42,711 nucleotides of DNA from Gammaproteobacteria bacterium MFB021 (GTDB taxonomy: Bacteria > Pseudomonadota > Gammaproteobacteria > Pseudomonadales > Halomonadaceae): positions 1 through 42,711 of the forward strand of contig JNVT01000069.1 in NCBI GenBank assembly GCA_000737985.1, read 5' to 3'. Made by a program: the position numbers and the translations under genes. A model generated the notes under the pieces. The model worked only from the letters and a program-made list of their open reading frames with translations, searched no databases and was not told the origin of the DNA. Positions 25,830-33,910 of this stretch are shown here, piece by piece. The stretch's first letter is position 1; the number at the start of each line of letters is the position of its first letter.

Positions 25830-26585
25830 TTACATACCGTGCTTGATCCCGCGGTTTATCAGTATCCAGTTGGCCGGATAGGAGGTGGCGAAGCCGATCA
25901 GCATGGCGATCTGCATCATGAACCAGAATGGTGCGGTGAAGGCATCGAGCTCACCCATCCAACCGTGCAGAGCGATCAGCATCCAGGCATACATGCCGAT
26001 CTGGAAGGCCACCAGCGATAGGGTATCGGCCTTGATCGCGTCCTTCAGTGCCTGTGCCGGGCCGGCATCGCTCATGGCGCGAATCGGCAGATACTGGAAC
26101 AGCACCCCGAACAGATAGGCACCGACGAAGGCAAGCGCAAAGTGCCCCAGCACCGTCGAGCCGAGCAGGGCGAAGCCGGTAGCCGTGGCGATCGGCGCGG
26201 TGACCACGTCGCCCAGGGTGCAGCCGCCGCCGCAGTGGGTCGCGGAGACGAACACGCTCTGCCACTTGGGCTTGTCGCCGTGATGATGGCCGTGGCCATG
26301 CTCATGCTGGTGCTGATCGGTGTGGGCATGATCCGCCTGGGCATGATCGGCCTGGGCGCAACGGTCATCGCCGGCGTGTCCCTGGTGCCCCGCATGCCCC
26401 TTCGGCGCCGCGCGCCCCATCCTGGCGTAGGCCCACCAACCGACGAGCGGCATATACAGGCCGGTGATCGGCCAGGTGACGTTCATGATGGACATCGGCT
26501 GCGGGCGCCTTAAAACGTCGACGGCGATCACGAGCGCAGTGGCGATGCCCAGCAGCAGAAAGCCCCAGGACCAGAAAGTCAGCAT
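25830..26585 (-). CDS. DUF4396 membrane protein with His-rich loop
   Basis: A 251-residue inner-membrane protein of the DUF4396 family. Two TM helices (about 5-22 and 38-53) come first. A long His/Asp-rich hydrophilic loop (about 60-105, more than a dozen His, e.g. HEHGHGHHHGD) follows, then four more TM helices beginning after the conserved THCGGGCTLGD. The loop looks like a metal-binding region, and Cys and His near the membrane edge suggest metal sensing, buffering or transport. The start is well supported by AGGAGG 8 nt before ATG 26585. No metal-resistance gene is adjacent. The function is not established for the family. Confidence 0.85.
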   Translation of the reverse strand: MLTFWSWGFLLLGIATALVIAVDVLRRPQPMSIMNVTWPITGLYMPLVGWWAYARMGRAAPKGHAGHQGHAGDDRCAQADHAQADHAHTDQHQHEHGHGHHHGDKPKWQSVFVSATHCGGGCTLGDVVTAPIATATGFALLGSTVLGHFALAFVGAYLFGVLFQYLPIRAMSDAGPAQALKDAIKADTLSLVAFQIGMYAWMLIALHGWMGELDAFTAPFWFMMQIAMLIGFATSYPANWILINRGIKHGM

Positions 26586-27058
26586 GGCATTGTCCTCCTT
26601 TACGATTCATCGATGCCGGATATCCCCATCCGAGCCATGACGTCCAACATGCCCTAGGTATAGAAACGTGCGGCGTCGTCCACAAGCGACATCCTGCACA
26701 GAGGTTGCAGAGCGACGCGCACGGCGCCAGCACGAATCCAGCCGCAAGCCGTTCGAAGTAGCGACTGCAAAAAGACGTTGAATGACGTAATTCAATGCGC
26801 TCGCTTGCCCGTATAGGCGTCATGAATACCAGCATTGAATAAAGATTACGAAAATACCGATCACGCACCTCGGCGAGCGTCAATACCACCATGGTCCGGC
26901 GCATAGATACCGACAAGTTCCTTAACACTCTAATGATGAACGGCTACTTTATAAGCCACCTCGCTTAATGCATCATCTCGCGCCAGCAACCGCGCTGACC
27001 CGACGAGGTCGAGTCGGTAACGCTCCTTTCAGGACTTGTCATCACCAGGATTCCGCTC
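26586..27058. other. 473-bp intergenic region, lower GC, before the FHS permease
   Basis: Divergent promoter region for the DUF4396 gene (minus) and the sugar permease (plus); no supported gene. The section 26760-26970 is clearly more AT-rich than the window average. It holds an 18-bp near-palindrome (26778-26795) and a second ATTGAAT at 26834-26840. A TTATAA-like stretch near 26950 could be part of a permease promoter. The permease SD (AGGA) is about 8 nt before its ATG. Confidence 0.5.
26778..26795. promoter_or_regulatory. 18-bp near-perfect palindrome, candidate operator
   Basis: TTGAAT, six spacer bases, then ATTCAA; 8 of 9 base pairs match over the whole 18 bp. It is in the divergent region between the DUF4396 gene and the FHS permease. 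Size and symmetry suit a dimeric repressor such as a LacI- or GntR-type protein, none of which is encoded next to it. Confidence 0.45.
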
Positions 27059-28345
27059 ATGTCCGACACGCAACGCCCGAACTATCGCAGCGCGCTGGTC
27101 GTCGTCACGACGATCTTCTTCATGTGGGGGTTCATCACCTGTCTCAACGACATTCTGATCCCTCACCTGAAGGCGGTGTTCTCGCTCAACTACACCCAGA
27201 CCATGCTGATCCAGTTCACCTTCTTCGGCGCCTATTTCATCATGTCGTTGCCGATGGGTAAGGTGCTGGCCAGGATCGGCTACAAGAACGCCATCAGCCT
27301 GGGCCTGCTGATCGCCGCCGTGGGCGCGGTGATGTTCTACCCCGCCGCCAGAGCCCCCTCCTACCCTCTGTTTCTGAGCGCCCTGTTCGTGCTCGCCAGC
27401 GGGGTGACGATGCTGCAGGTCGCGGCCAACCCCTATGTCAGCCTGCTGGGCCCGGAAGGGTCCGCCTCCAGCCGGCTCAACCTGGCCCAGGCGTTCAACT
27501 CACTCGGCACCACACTGGCACCGTACTTCGGCGGAATGCTGATTCTGGGCGCAGCGGTGTTGGGCGCCAGCGAGCTGGCCGCGATGTCCAGCGCCGAGCG
27601 GATGGCCTACAAAGTCCAGCAGGCCCAGAGCGTGCAGCTCCCCTATCTGCTGCTGGCGGCGGTGCTCGCCATTCTCGCGATCGTGATCTACCTCTGGAAG
27701 CTGCCCAACTTCAAGGACCAGGCCCGCGACGACAGCCCCACCGAAAACGTCACCGCCGCCCAGGCACTGCGACATCCTCACGTGCTGTTCGGTGTGATCG
27801 GCATCTTCGCCTACGTCGGTGCCGAAGTGTCCATCGGCAGCTTTCTGATCAACTACATCTCGCTGCCGGCGATCGGCAACATGAGCGAGAGCGATGCCGC
27901 CAGCTATGTCGCCTACTACTGGGGTGGCGCGATGGTAGGTCGCTTCATCGGCTCGGCCTTGATGCAGAAGATCCGCCCCAGCCTGCTGCTGGGCCTGTTC
28001 GCCATCGTGGCGGCACTGCTCACGCTGACCACCATGCTGGCCTCCGGGCATACCGCCATGTGGAGCATCGTCGCCATCGGCCTGTTCAACTCGATCATGT
28101 TCCCGACCATCTTCACGCTGGGCATCGCCAAGCTCGGCCCGTTGACCAGCAAGGCATCGAGCCTGCTAATCATGGCCATCGTCGGCGGTGCCATTCTGCC
28201 GGTGGCCCAGGGCGCGATCGCCGACACCGTGGGCATCCACCACGCCTTCGTGTTGCCGTTGATCTGCTACCTGTTCATCGCCTTCTACGGTTTCCGTGGC
28301 TCTCGGGTGATCACACCGCAGCCGGAACCGGCCACACGCACCTGA
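27059..28345 (+). CDS. FHS-family sugar:H+ symporter (FucP/GluP-like MFS)
   Basis: A 428-residue inner-membrane MFS permease of the fucose-galactose-glucose:H+ symporter family. The N-terminus shows the FHS pattern FFMWGFITCLNDILIPHLK in TM1, followed by FTFFGAYFIMSLPMG, and later VAANPYVSLLG and SSRLNLAQAFNSLGT; the substrate-linked Asp and Asn residues of TM1 and TM4 are retained. About 12 TM helices. It probably imports a hexose such as glucose or galactose. It is monocistronic by context (a 473-bp promoter region before it, a terminator-like hairpin after it) with no catabolic gene adjacent, so the sugar is unassigned. ATG 27059 is supported by AGGA. Confidence 0.88.
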   Translation: MSDTQRPNYRSALVVVTTIFFMWGFITCLNDILIPHLKAVFSLNYTQTMLIQFTFFGAYFIMSLPMGKVLARIGYKNAISLGLLIAAVGAVMFYPAARAPSYPLFLSALFVLASGVTMLQVAANPYVSLLGPEGSASSRLNLAQAFNSLGTTLAPYFGGMLILGAAVLGASELAAMSSAERMAYKVQQAQSVQLPYLLLAAVLAILAIVIYLWKLPNFKDQARDDSPTENVTAAQALRHPHVLFGVIGIFAYVGAEVSIGSFLINYISLPAIGNMSESDAASYVAYYWGGAMVGRFIGSALMQKIRPSLLLGLFAIVAALLTLTTMLASGHTAMWSIVAIGLFNSIMFPTIFTLGIAKLGPLTSKASSLLIMAIVGGAILPVAQGAIADTVGIHHAFVLPLICYLFIAFYGFRGSRVITPQPEPATRT

Positions 28346-28436
28346 TACGTGCGACACCGATCTCCATGCCCCCTCACAGCTAAGACGTTGGTCGTGGGTG
28401 CCTTGAAAGGGGGGCATGAGACCGGGACAATCCATT

Positions 28437-28481
28437 AGCCGGCGAAATGTAGACAGGTTATCGATTCGCCGGCTTCTTTTC
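28437..28481 (+). terminator. Hairpin plus T-rich tail after the sugar permease
   Basis: AGCCGGCGAA (28437-28446) and TTCGCCGGCT (28465-28474) pair perfectly around an 18-nt loop and run into TTCTTTTCG. It lies 92 nt downstream of the permease stop and about 160 nt before the next gene, so it is the most terminator-like element in the window. A role as an attenuator for the EmrB-like gene is possible. Confidence 0.65.
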
Positions 28482-28642
28482 GTGTTGCGACCGCCCCGCC
28501 GCCGGCCTGCCGTATCCCGCTCTCGGTCCACTGCGTCTGGCCTTCGTCATTCGCCGCCTCACGTCCTCGGCTCGGCCGCTCGCTTCCGGTGCGGCCGCTG
28601 TCGGCGTTCGCGCGGTCGCCCACCACCAGGGAGCTGCCCGCG

Positions 28643-30190
28643 ATGACGCAGGTCGAGGAGATGTTCGCGCGCTATGGCCCACGCTACCGGCTGTGGGTCA
28701 CACTGACGGTGATGCTGGGGCTGGTCGCGCTGGGCATGTCGATCACCATCGTCAACGTGGCGATCCCCTACATCAAGGGCGCCTTCGGCATGAGTGACGC
28801 CCAGGTGCAGTGGCTATCGACCGGCTTTCTGGCCTCGACCACGGTGTCGCTGCTGGTCGCCCCCTGGCTGGTGACCGCGGTGGGTCAGCGCGCCACCTTC
28901 ATCGGCCTGCTGGTCGCCTTCATCGCCGCCTCGATCCTGGGCGGTCTGGGCCAAGGAATGGCGGCGCTGGTGGCGGCCAGAATCATCCAGGGCGGCATGA
29001 CCGGGCTGATCCGTCCGGTGGCGATGCAGGCGCTGTTCGCCGCCTACCCGCCCGAGGGGCGCGGCATGGCCACCGCCATGTACGGCATGTGTCTGGGTCT
29101 ACCGCTGACCCTGGCCACGGTGATCGGCGGCTGGCTGGTGGAGCACTTCACCTGGCGCTACGTATTCTTCGTTACCCTGCCGATCTGCCTCGCGGCGATC
29201 GCCATGGGCGCGGTCTTCCTGCCGAGACGCGAGCACCAGGGGCCGCCTCCGCCGTTCGACTGGGCCGGCGTGGTACTGCTGTTCGTGGCGGTGTTCGCGC
29301 TACTCGCGGCGCTCTCCAACGGCCAGCGTTGGGGGTGGTTCGACCCGCGTGTGCCAAGTCTGGTGGGGCTGGCCGCGGCCTGCGCCATCGCCTTCGTGAG
29401 CTGGCAGCGGCGCGTCCCTCATCCGCTGCTCGATCTGGCGATCTTCTCTCACCGGGCGTTCGTCGTCGGCACCCTGGCGATGTGCCTGTTCGGCGGCACC
29501 TTCTACGGCATCATGTATCTGCTGCCGCAGTTCGTGCAGTCGGTGCTGCACTACAGCCCGATCAGCGCCGGCCAGATCTTTCTGCCGTCGACCCTGGTGC
29601 TGGGCGTGCTGGTGCCGCTGGTGGGGTGGCTCAGCGATCGCTATCCGCCGCACTGGATCACGCTGCCCGGGCTCGCCTGCGCGCTGCTCTCGGTGTGGCT
29701 GATGGCGGGCATGGACTGGAACACCTCCTTCGCCCACCTGGCGCTGGCGATGGCGATTCTCTCGGTCGGTATGGCCGCCTTTCCGCCGCCTACCCTCTCC
29801 AACGCCATCGCCAGCCTGCCATCGCGGCTCACGGGCCACGGCTCCGGGGCGATCAATTTCTCGATGCAGCTCGGCGGCGCTCTGGGCACCGCCGGCCTGG
29901 TGATCCTGCTCGATCGCCATACCGCAGTGCACGGCCAGTTGCTCAACGCCGGGGTCAACGCCGGCAACGCGCTGTCGCAGCAAGCGCTCGGCGACTACGC
30001 CCACCTCGCCGCCCGGCTAGGCATCGCGGCGCCCCAACAGCATGCCGTGGCCGGCTATCTGCTGGGTCGGGTCGAGGCGCTGTGGGCGTCGATCCTGGCC
30101 TATCAGGACGGCTTCTGGACTCTGATCGCCAGCCTGCTGGCGGTGGTAGTGCCGTCGCTGCTACTGAGTCGCTGGCGGCGGCCCGCCTGA
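28643..30190 (+). CDS. EmrB/QacA-type (DHA2) MFS multidrug transporter
   Basis: A 515-residue inner-membrane drug:H+ antiporter of the 14-TM DHA2 family. TM1 carries the family pattern GMSITIVNVAIPYI, TM4-5 carry ARIIQGGMTGLIRPVAMQAL and GLPLTLATVIGGWLVEHFTWRYVFFV (motif C/WRW-like), and the length is normal. I chose ATG 28643 (AGGGAG about 9 nt upstream) over an upstream start that adds 18 unlikely residues. A membrane-fusion gene follows after 48 nt, so the pair should form an EmrAB-like pump across both membranes with a TolC-type channel encoded elsewhere. The substrates are unknown. No regulator of the MarR or TetR type is adjacent. Confidence 0.9.
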   Translation: MTQVEEMFARYGPRYRLWVTLTVMLGLVALGMSITIVNVAIPYIKGAFGMSDAQVQWLSTGFLASTTVSLLVAPWLVTAVGQRATFIGLLVAFIAASILGGLGQGMAALVAARIIQGGMTGLIRPVAMQALFAAYPPEGRGMATAMYGMCLGLPLTLATVIGGWLVEHFTWRYVFFVTLPICLAAIAMGAVFLPRREHQGPPPPFDWAGVVLLFVAVFALLAALSNGQRWGWFDPRVPSLVGLAAACAIAFVSWQRRVPHPLLDLAIFSHRAFVVGTLAMCLFGGTFYGIMYLLPQFVQSVLHYSPISAGQIFLPSTLVLGVLVPLVGWLSDRYPPHWITLPGLACALLSVWLMAGMDWNTSFAHLALAMAILSVGMAAFPPPTLSNAIASLPSRLTGHGSGAINFSMQLGGALGTAGLVILLDRHTAVHGQLLNAGVNAGNALSQQALGDYAHLAARLGIAAPQQHAVAGYLLGRVEALWASILAYQDGFWTLIASLLAVVVPSLLLSRWRRPA

Positions 30191-30238
30191 GACCAGCGTG
30201 AGTTTTCCCACTCCTTAGACCGAGGAAGATCCGACACC

Positions 30239-31420
30239 ATGACCGCCGATGCCCCCGCTCGCTCCCCTCGCCTGTCGCGGCGCCTCAAGCTGGCGCTGCT
30301 CGCGCTGCTCCTGCTGTTGGGGCTGATCTGGCTGGGGTTGGCGATCGCCCATCGCCTGACCCATGTCAGCGTGCAGGACGCACGGGTGATGGCAGATCAG
30401 GTCACCGTCAGCAGCCGCCTCGATGGCTGGGTCACCGACTTCCATCTGACCGAGGGCGATACCCTGCAGCGCGGCGCTGCCGTGGCCACGCTCTACAGCC
30501 GGCCGGACCAGCGCAAGCTGGCAGCATTGGCCGCCGGCGTCGGTACCCAGCAGGCACGCCTCGACTACCAGCAGGCTCGCCTCGAGCTGGCCCAGCGCCA
30601 GTACCAGGGCGGTCTGGATATCTCGCGCGAGGAGCTCGATGCCAGCAAGGCGGCAGAGCAGGCGTCGCAGGCAAGGCTGACCCAAGCCCAGCGCGACTAC
30701 CAGCGCTCGGCCAAACTGCTCGAGAAGCACTCGATCTCGCAGCAGCGCCGCGACCAGGACTACTACCGCTACCGCGCGGCCGTCGCCGAGCACGAACAGG
30801 CCAAGCAGGAGGTGGCCGTCAATCAGGCCCAGGCCGATAACGCCCGAGTCGGCTTCCTCAACGGCGTGCAGGTACCGCTGCCCAATCCGACGATCCTGCG
30901 CCAGCAGATCCGCATCGCGCGCCAGGAGTTGGCCGAAGCCCAGGCCAAGCTCGACGAGGAGCGCCTGCGCATCGCCGATCTCGAGGTCAAGAGTCCGATC
31001 TCAGGCGTCGTCAACAAGACCCTGATCGACCAGGGCGAGTATGTCAGCGCGGGCCAGCCGATCCTGATGATGCACGACCCGTCGAAGCTATGGGTCGAAG
31101 CCAACGTCAAGGAGACCGACATTGGCGAGCTGCGCCGTGGACAGCCGGTGGCGATCAGCGTCGACGCCTTCCCCGACCGCCATTTCTCCGGACACGTGGC
31201 GATCATCGGTCGCGCCGCCACCAGCCAGTTCGCGCTGCTGCCGGACCCCAACCCCTCGGGCAACTTCACCAAGATCACCCAGCGCCTGCCGGTGCGCATC
31301 TATATCGACGACGGCCCGACCGAGCTGATCGGCCCAGGCATGATGGTCGAGGTGGATATCGACGTCGCCCACACGCGGAGCGAGAAGGATGAGCAGAGTA
31401 AGACGGGCACGGCCGGCTGA
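30239..31420 (+). CDS. HlyD/EmrA-type membrane fusion (periplasmic adaptor) protein
   Basis: A 393-residue adaptor for the preceding MFS pump. A single N-terminal TM helix (about 19-37, LALLALLLLLGLIWLGLAI) anchors it in the inner membrane. It is followed by the first half of the lipoyl domain (VTVSSRLDGWVTDFHLTEGDTL), a long Gln/Ala-rich coiled-coil hairpin (about 85-240), the second lipoyl half (VKSPISGVVNKTLIDQGEYV) and a beta-barrel domain (WVEANVKETDIGELRRGQPV). It bridges inner-membrane EmrB-like protein and an outer-membrane TolC channel. The SD GAGGAA lies 11 nt upstream of the ATG. Co-transcription with the MFS gene is likely from the 48-nt gap. Confidence 0.92.
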   Translation: MTADAPARSPRLSRRLKLALLALLLLLGLIWLGLAIAHRLTHVSVQDARVMADQVTVSSRLDGWVTDFHLTEGDTLQRGAAVATLYSRPDQRKLAALAAGVGTQQARLDYQQARLELAQRQYQGGLDISREELDASKAAEQASQARLTQAQRDYQRSAKLLEKHSISQQRRDQDYYRYRAAVAEHEQAKQEVAVNQAQADNARVGFLNGVQVPLPNPTILRQQIRIARQELAEAQAKLDEERLRIADLEVKSPISGVVNKTLIDQGEYVSAGQPILMMHDPSKLWVEANVKETDIGELRRGQPVAISVDAFPDRHFSGHVAIIGRAATSQFALLPDPNPSGNFTKITQRLPVRIYIDDGPTELIGPGMMVEVDIDVAHTRSEKDEQSKTGTAG

Positions 31421-31499
31421 GAGATCAAGATCGTTCAATCCTGACGCGCCCTACACACGCTAGCCTGCCGGCGATTCCCTTCGCTCAGGAGTGCTATGC

Positions 31500-32111
31500 G
31501 TGTCTCTCTCCCTTGCCTTGTCGATGGCGGCCTTCGCTCTGGCCGCCTCGCTCTCGCCCGGCCCGGTCAATCTGGTCGCCTTCCATCTGGGGCTCAATCG
31601 CGGCCTGGGGCCGGCGCTGCGCCATGTCAGCGGCGCGACCTGCGGCTTCAGCGCGCTGCTGCTGGCGATCGGCGCCGGTTTGCAGTGGCTGACCCAGTGG
31701 GCGGCGCTGATGCACGCAATCCGCCTGAGCGGCGTGGCCTTCCTGCTCTACCTGGCGTGGCGGCTGGCGCGCAGCGACGGTGAACTGACGCAGAACACCG
31801 CCGCACGCCCGCCCTCCTTCATGGGCGGCGCGCTGATGCAGTGGCTCAACCCCAAGGCGTGGATCGCCTCGAGCGCCGGCATGGCCGCCTATACCGCCGG
31901 TGACCCGGCGCGGGTCGCGCCCTTTGCGCTGATCTTCTTCGGCGTCTGCTATCTGAGCGTGGGCAGCTGGGCGCTGCTGGGTGCCGGGCTGCGTCGGCGG
32001 CTGCCGAGCCCCGAGCGGGTGCGCTGGCTCAATCGCGGTATGGCACTGGCGCTACTGGTGAGTGCGCTGATGCTGGCGGCGATGTCACTGCACGGTAGCG
32101 GTGCGGCGTGA
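31500..32111 (+). CDS. LysE/RhtB family amino-acid exporter
   Basis: A 203-residue inner-membrane exporter of the LysE superfamily, about six TM helices. The family hallmarks are AASLSPGPVNLVAFHLGLNRG near the N-terminus and GGALMQWLNPKAWIASSAGMAAYT in the second half (the NPK motif). Substrates of the family are amino acids such as homoserine, threonine, lysine or arginine; which one here is open. I chose GTG 31500 because AGGAG lies 8 nt before it; the in-frame GTG at 31491 overlaps that SD. The 3' end overlaps the convergent AraC-family gene by 83 nt, an arrangement that probably links the exporter to that regulator. Confidence 0.85.
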   Translation: MSLSLALSMAAFALAASLSPGPVNLVAFHLGLNRGLGPALRHVSGATCGFSALLLAIGAGLQWLTQWAALMHAIRLSGVAFLLYLAWRLARSDGELTQNTAARPPSFMGGALMQWLNPKAWIASSAGMAAYTAGDPARVAPFALIFFGVCYLSVGSWALLGAGLRRRLPSPERVRWLNRGMALALLVSALMLAAMSLHGSGAA

Positions 32112-32934
32112 TCGCGGTCAGCCGCTTGAAGGCGCGCTGGAAGTGAGCCTGATCGGCGAATCGACACGCCAGCGCCACCTCGGCGATCGGCTCGCCGCGC
32201 TTGAGTGCGATCTGCCCCTGACGCACCCGGCAGTCGGTCAGATAGGCGTGGGGGGTGATGCCGTAGCTGCGCTTGAAGCGGCGCACCAGATGCGCCGGTG
32301 AGACCCCTGCCAGCGCGGCCAGATGCTCGAGCGTCAGCGCCTCGCTGCAGTGAGCACGGATATAGGCGACCACCTCGGCCAGCGCTGGCGTGTCCACCGG
32401 AGGCTGCTGGCGGAACAGTTCGCCCCGCGCCATCAGTGCGCCGAACAGCCGTTCGCACTCGCCCGCCAGGGTGGCGGGGGACGCCGCGGCGCTGAACAGG
32501 CGCCGGGCGAGCGCCACCAGCGCCGCGTGCAGCCCAGGGTCACGCCAATGATGCCAGGCCAGTGGTCGAAAGCCACCGGCGAGTTCGTTGGCGTGACGGC
32601 GCTGCAGCGTGGCGAGCCAGTCCGGGTCGAGATAGAACATGACGTAGGACCAGGGCGCGTCGCCGCAGGGGTTGCAGGCGTGGACCTCGCCCGGGTTCAT
32701 CGCCACCACGTCGCCGCGCGACACCATCCGTGTGGTGAAGTGCTCCCCCTGCACCTGGTATTCGTAGAGGCTGCGCCCGCCGGTGACCGCCCCCAGTGAA
32801 ACGCTGTCGTGGCTATGGCGGGCGTAGCTGACCTCACGCCCGTCGCGGGTCTCGCGCAGCTCGAGGAAGCCGAGCGCAGGATGGCGCCAGAACCGCCGGC
32901 TGTCGCGCTCGGCCGGGATCGACTTGGCAGGCAT
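32029..32934 (-). CDS. AraC-family regulator with N-terminal cupin sensor
   Basis: A 301-residue transcription factor. The N-terminal AraC-binding cupin domain (about 15-140) shows RHSHDSVSLGAVTGGRSLYEY and MNPGEVHACNP. The C-terminal double HTH (about 185-285) shows LEHLAALAGVSPAHLVRRFKRSYGITP and VALACRFADQAHFQRAFKRL. I chose ATG 32934 because GGAG lies 6 nt upstream; ATG 32940 and GTG 32946 are less well spaced. It converges on and overlaps the LysE-type exporter by 83 nt. LysE exporters are commonly paired with such regulators, which sense the exported amino acid, so it probably controls the exporter. The ligand is unknown. Confidence 0.88.
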   Translation of the reverse strand: MPAKSIPAERDSRRFWRHPALGFLELRETRDGREVSYARHSHDSVSLGAVTGGRSLYEYQVQGEHFTTRMVSRGDVVAMNPGEVHACNPCGDAPWSYVMFYLDPDWLATLQRRHANELAGGFRPLAWHHWRDPGLHAALVALARRLFSAAASPATLAGECERLFGALMARGELFRQQPPVDTPALAEVVAYIRAHCSEALTLEHLAALAGVSPAHLVRRFKRSYGITPHAYLTDCRVRQGQIALKRGEPIAEVALACRFADQAHFQRAFKRLTAITPHRYRAVTSPPASAHSPVAPVPYRD

Positions 32935-33022
32935 GCTCATCTCCACGATAGATGCTGTCAGGTGCCAGCATACACTGCCGCGAGACTGGCCGCGGGGCCG
33001 ACCAACCGATCACACGGTCACC

Positions 33023-33820
33023 TCAGGGTGTGAGCGCGCGGCAGTGACGCTGCACCGACTCGGCGACCACACGGTCGGCGTCGAGCAGAATCTCACGTCC
33101 GGCGAAAGCCGAGTAGAGGCTGTCGAATTCGAGCCGGGAGAGACGCTCGCCCATGGCCGCGACACAGGCGGCATCCAGAGGCACGTTGTTGGGGTAAGAC
33201 CACATGAACGAGGCCATCCGGTCCGGGGTCACCAGCAGGGTGTCACCACTCAACAGCAGGCGGCGCGCCGGCCAGTGCAGTACGCTGGCGCCGGGGAAAT
33301 GCCCGCCAAGACAGTGCACCTCCAACCCCGGCAGCGGCACGATCTGCTCCCCTTCCCAGAAGTGCAGCCGCTCGCTGGGCAGAGTGACCCAGTCACGATC
33401 CGCCGCGTGCACGTAGACCGGGCAATCGAAGGTTTCGCCCCACGCGGCCATGGTGCTGAAGTAGTGCGGGTGGGAGAGCACGATGGCATCGACCCCACCG
33501 AGCCCGTCGAGAATGTCCCGCGTCGCCTCGTCGAGCAGCGAAAGACAGTCCCACAGCAGATTGCCGTGCGGCGTGCGCAGCAGGAAAGCACGCTGGCCGA
33601 TGGCGAAGCGCGGCGTGGTGGTGATCGCCAACAGCCCCTCGGCGAGATAGCGAAAGGTATTGCTGTGCCCCGCCGCCAGGCGCCCCGGCGTGATCCACTG
33701 CTGCCCCTCCACCGGCACGAACTGGCGCTCGTCTTCGCAGATGTCACAGTGTGCCGGCGGCGTCTCGCTGGCGGGATACTGAATGCCACAGGTGGCGCAC
33801 AAGAAACCCTGGTGATGCAT
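33023..33820 (-). CDS. Metallo-beta-lactamase-fold protein with N-terminal zinc ribbon
   Basis: A 265-residue protein. The N-terminus has a rubredoxin-like Cys4 knuckle (Cys8, Cys11, Cys25, Cys28), followed by an MBL-fold hydrolase domain (about 50-255). The metal motif differs from the usual HxHxDH: it reads HPHYFS (His117, His119, with Phe and Ser replacing Asp and the third His). Downstream GGHFPG (His174) and SGDTL (Asp193) are kept. It may bind one metal or use a different nucleophile. ATG 33820 has a near-perfect GAGGAGG 5 nt upstream. No substrate can be assigned. It is in the same orientation as the PIG-L gene, with a 90-nt gap. Confidence 0.8.
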   Translation of the reverse strand: MHHQGFLCATCGIQYPASETPPAHCDICEDERQFVPVEGQQWITPGRLAAGHSNTFRYLAEGLLAITTTPRFAIGQRAFLLRTPHGNLLWDCLSLLDEATRDILDGLGGVDAIVLSHPHYFSTMAAWGETFDCPVYVHAADRDWVTLPSERLHFWEGEQIVPLPGLEVHCLGGHFPGASVLHWPARRLLLSGDTLLVTPDRMASFMWSYPNNVPLDAACVAAMGERLSRLEFDSLYSAFAGREILLDADRVVAESVQRHCRALTP

Positions 33821-33910
33821 CGCGACCTCCTCTTCGTCTCCATGAGCGATGACGACATGCTCCTCCCTCAACATAGCTTGAGGTCAAGCCCTCGCCAGCT
33901 TGGATAACGA

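Noticed and set aside
28346-28642. Possible riboswitch between the FHS permease and the EmrB-like gene
   Set aside because: Only one convincing stem (28437-28474) with a T-rich tail is visible. I could match no known riboswitch core by eye, so it is recorded as a terminator or attenuator.
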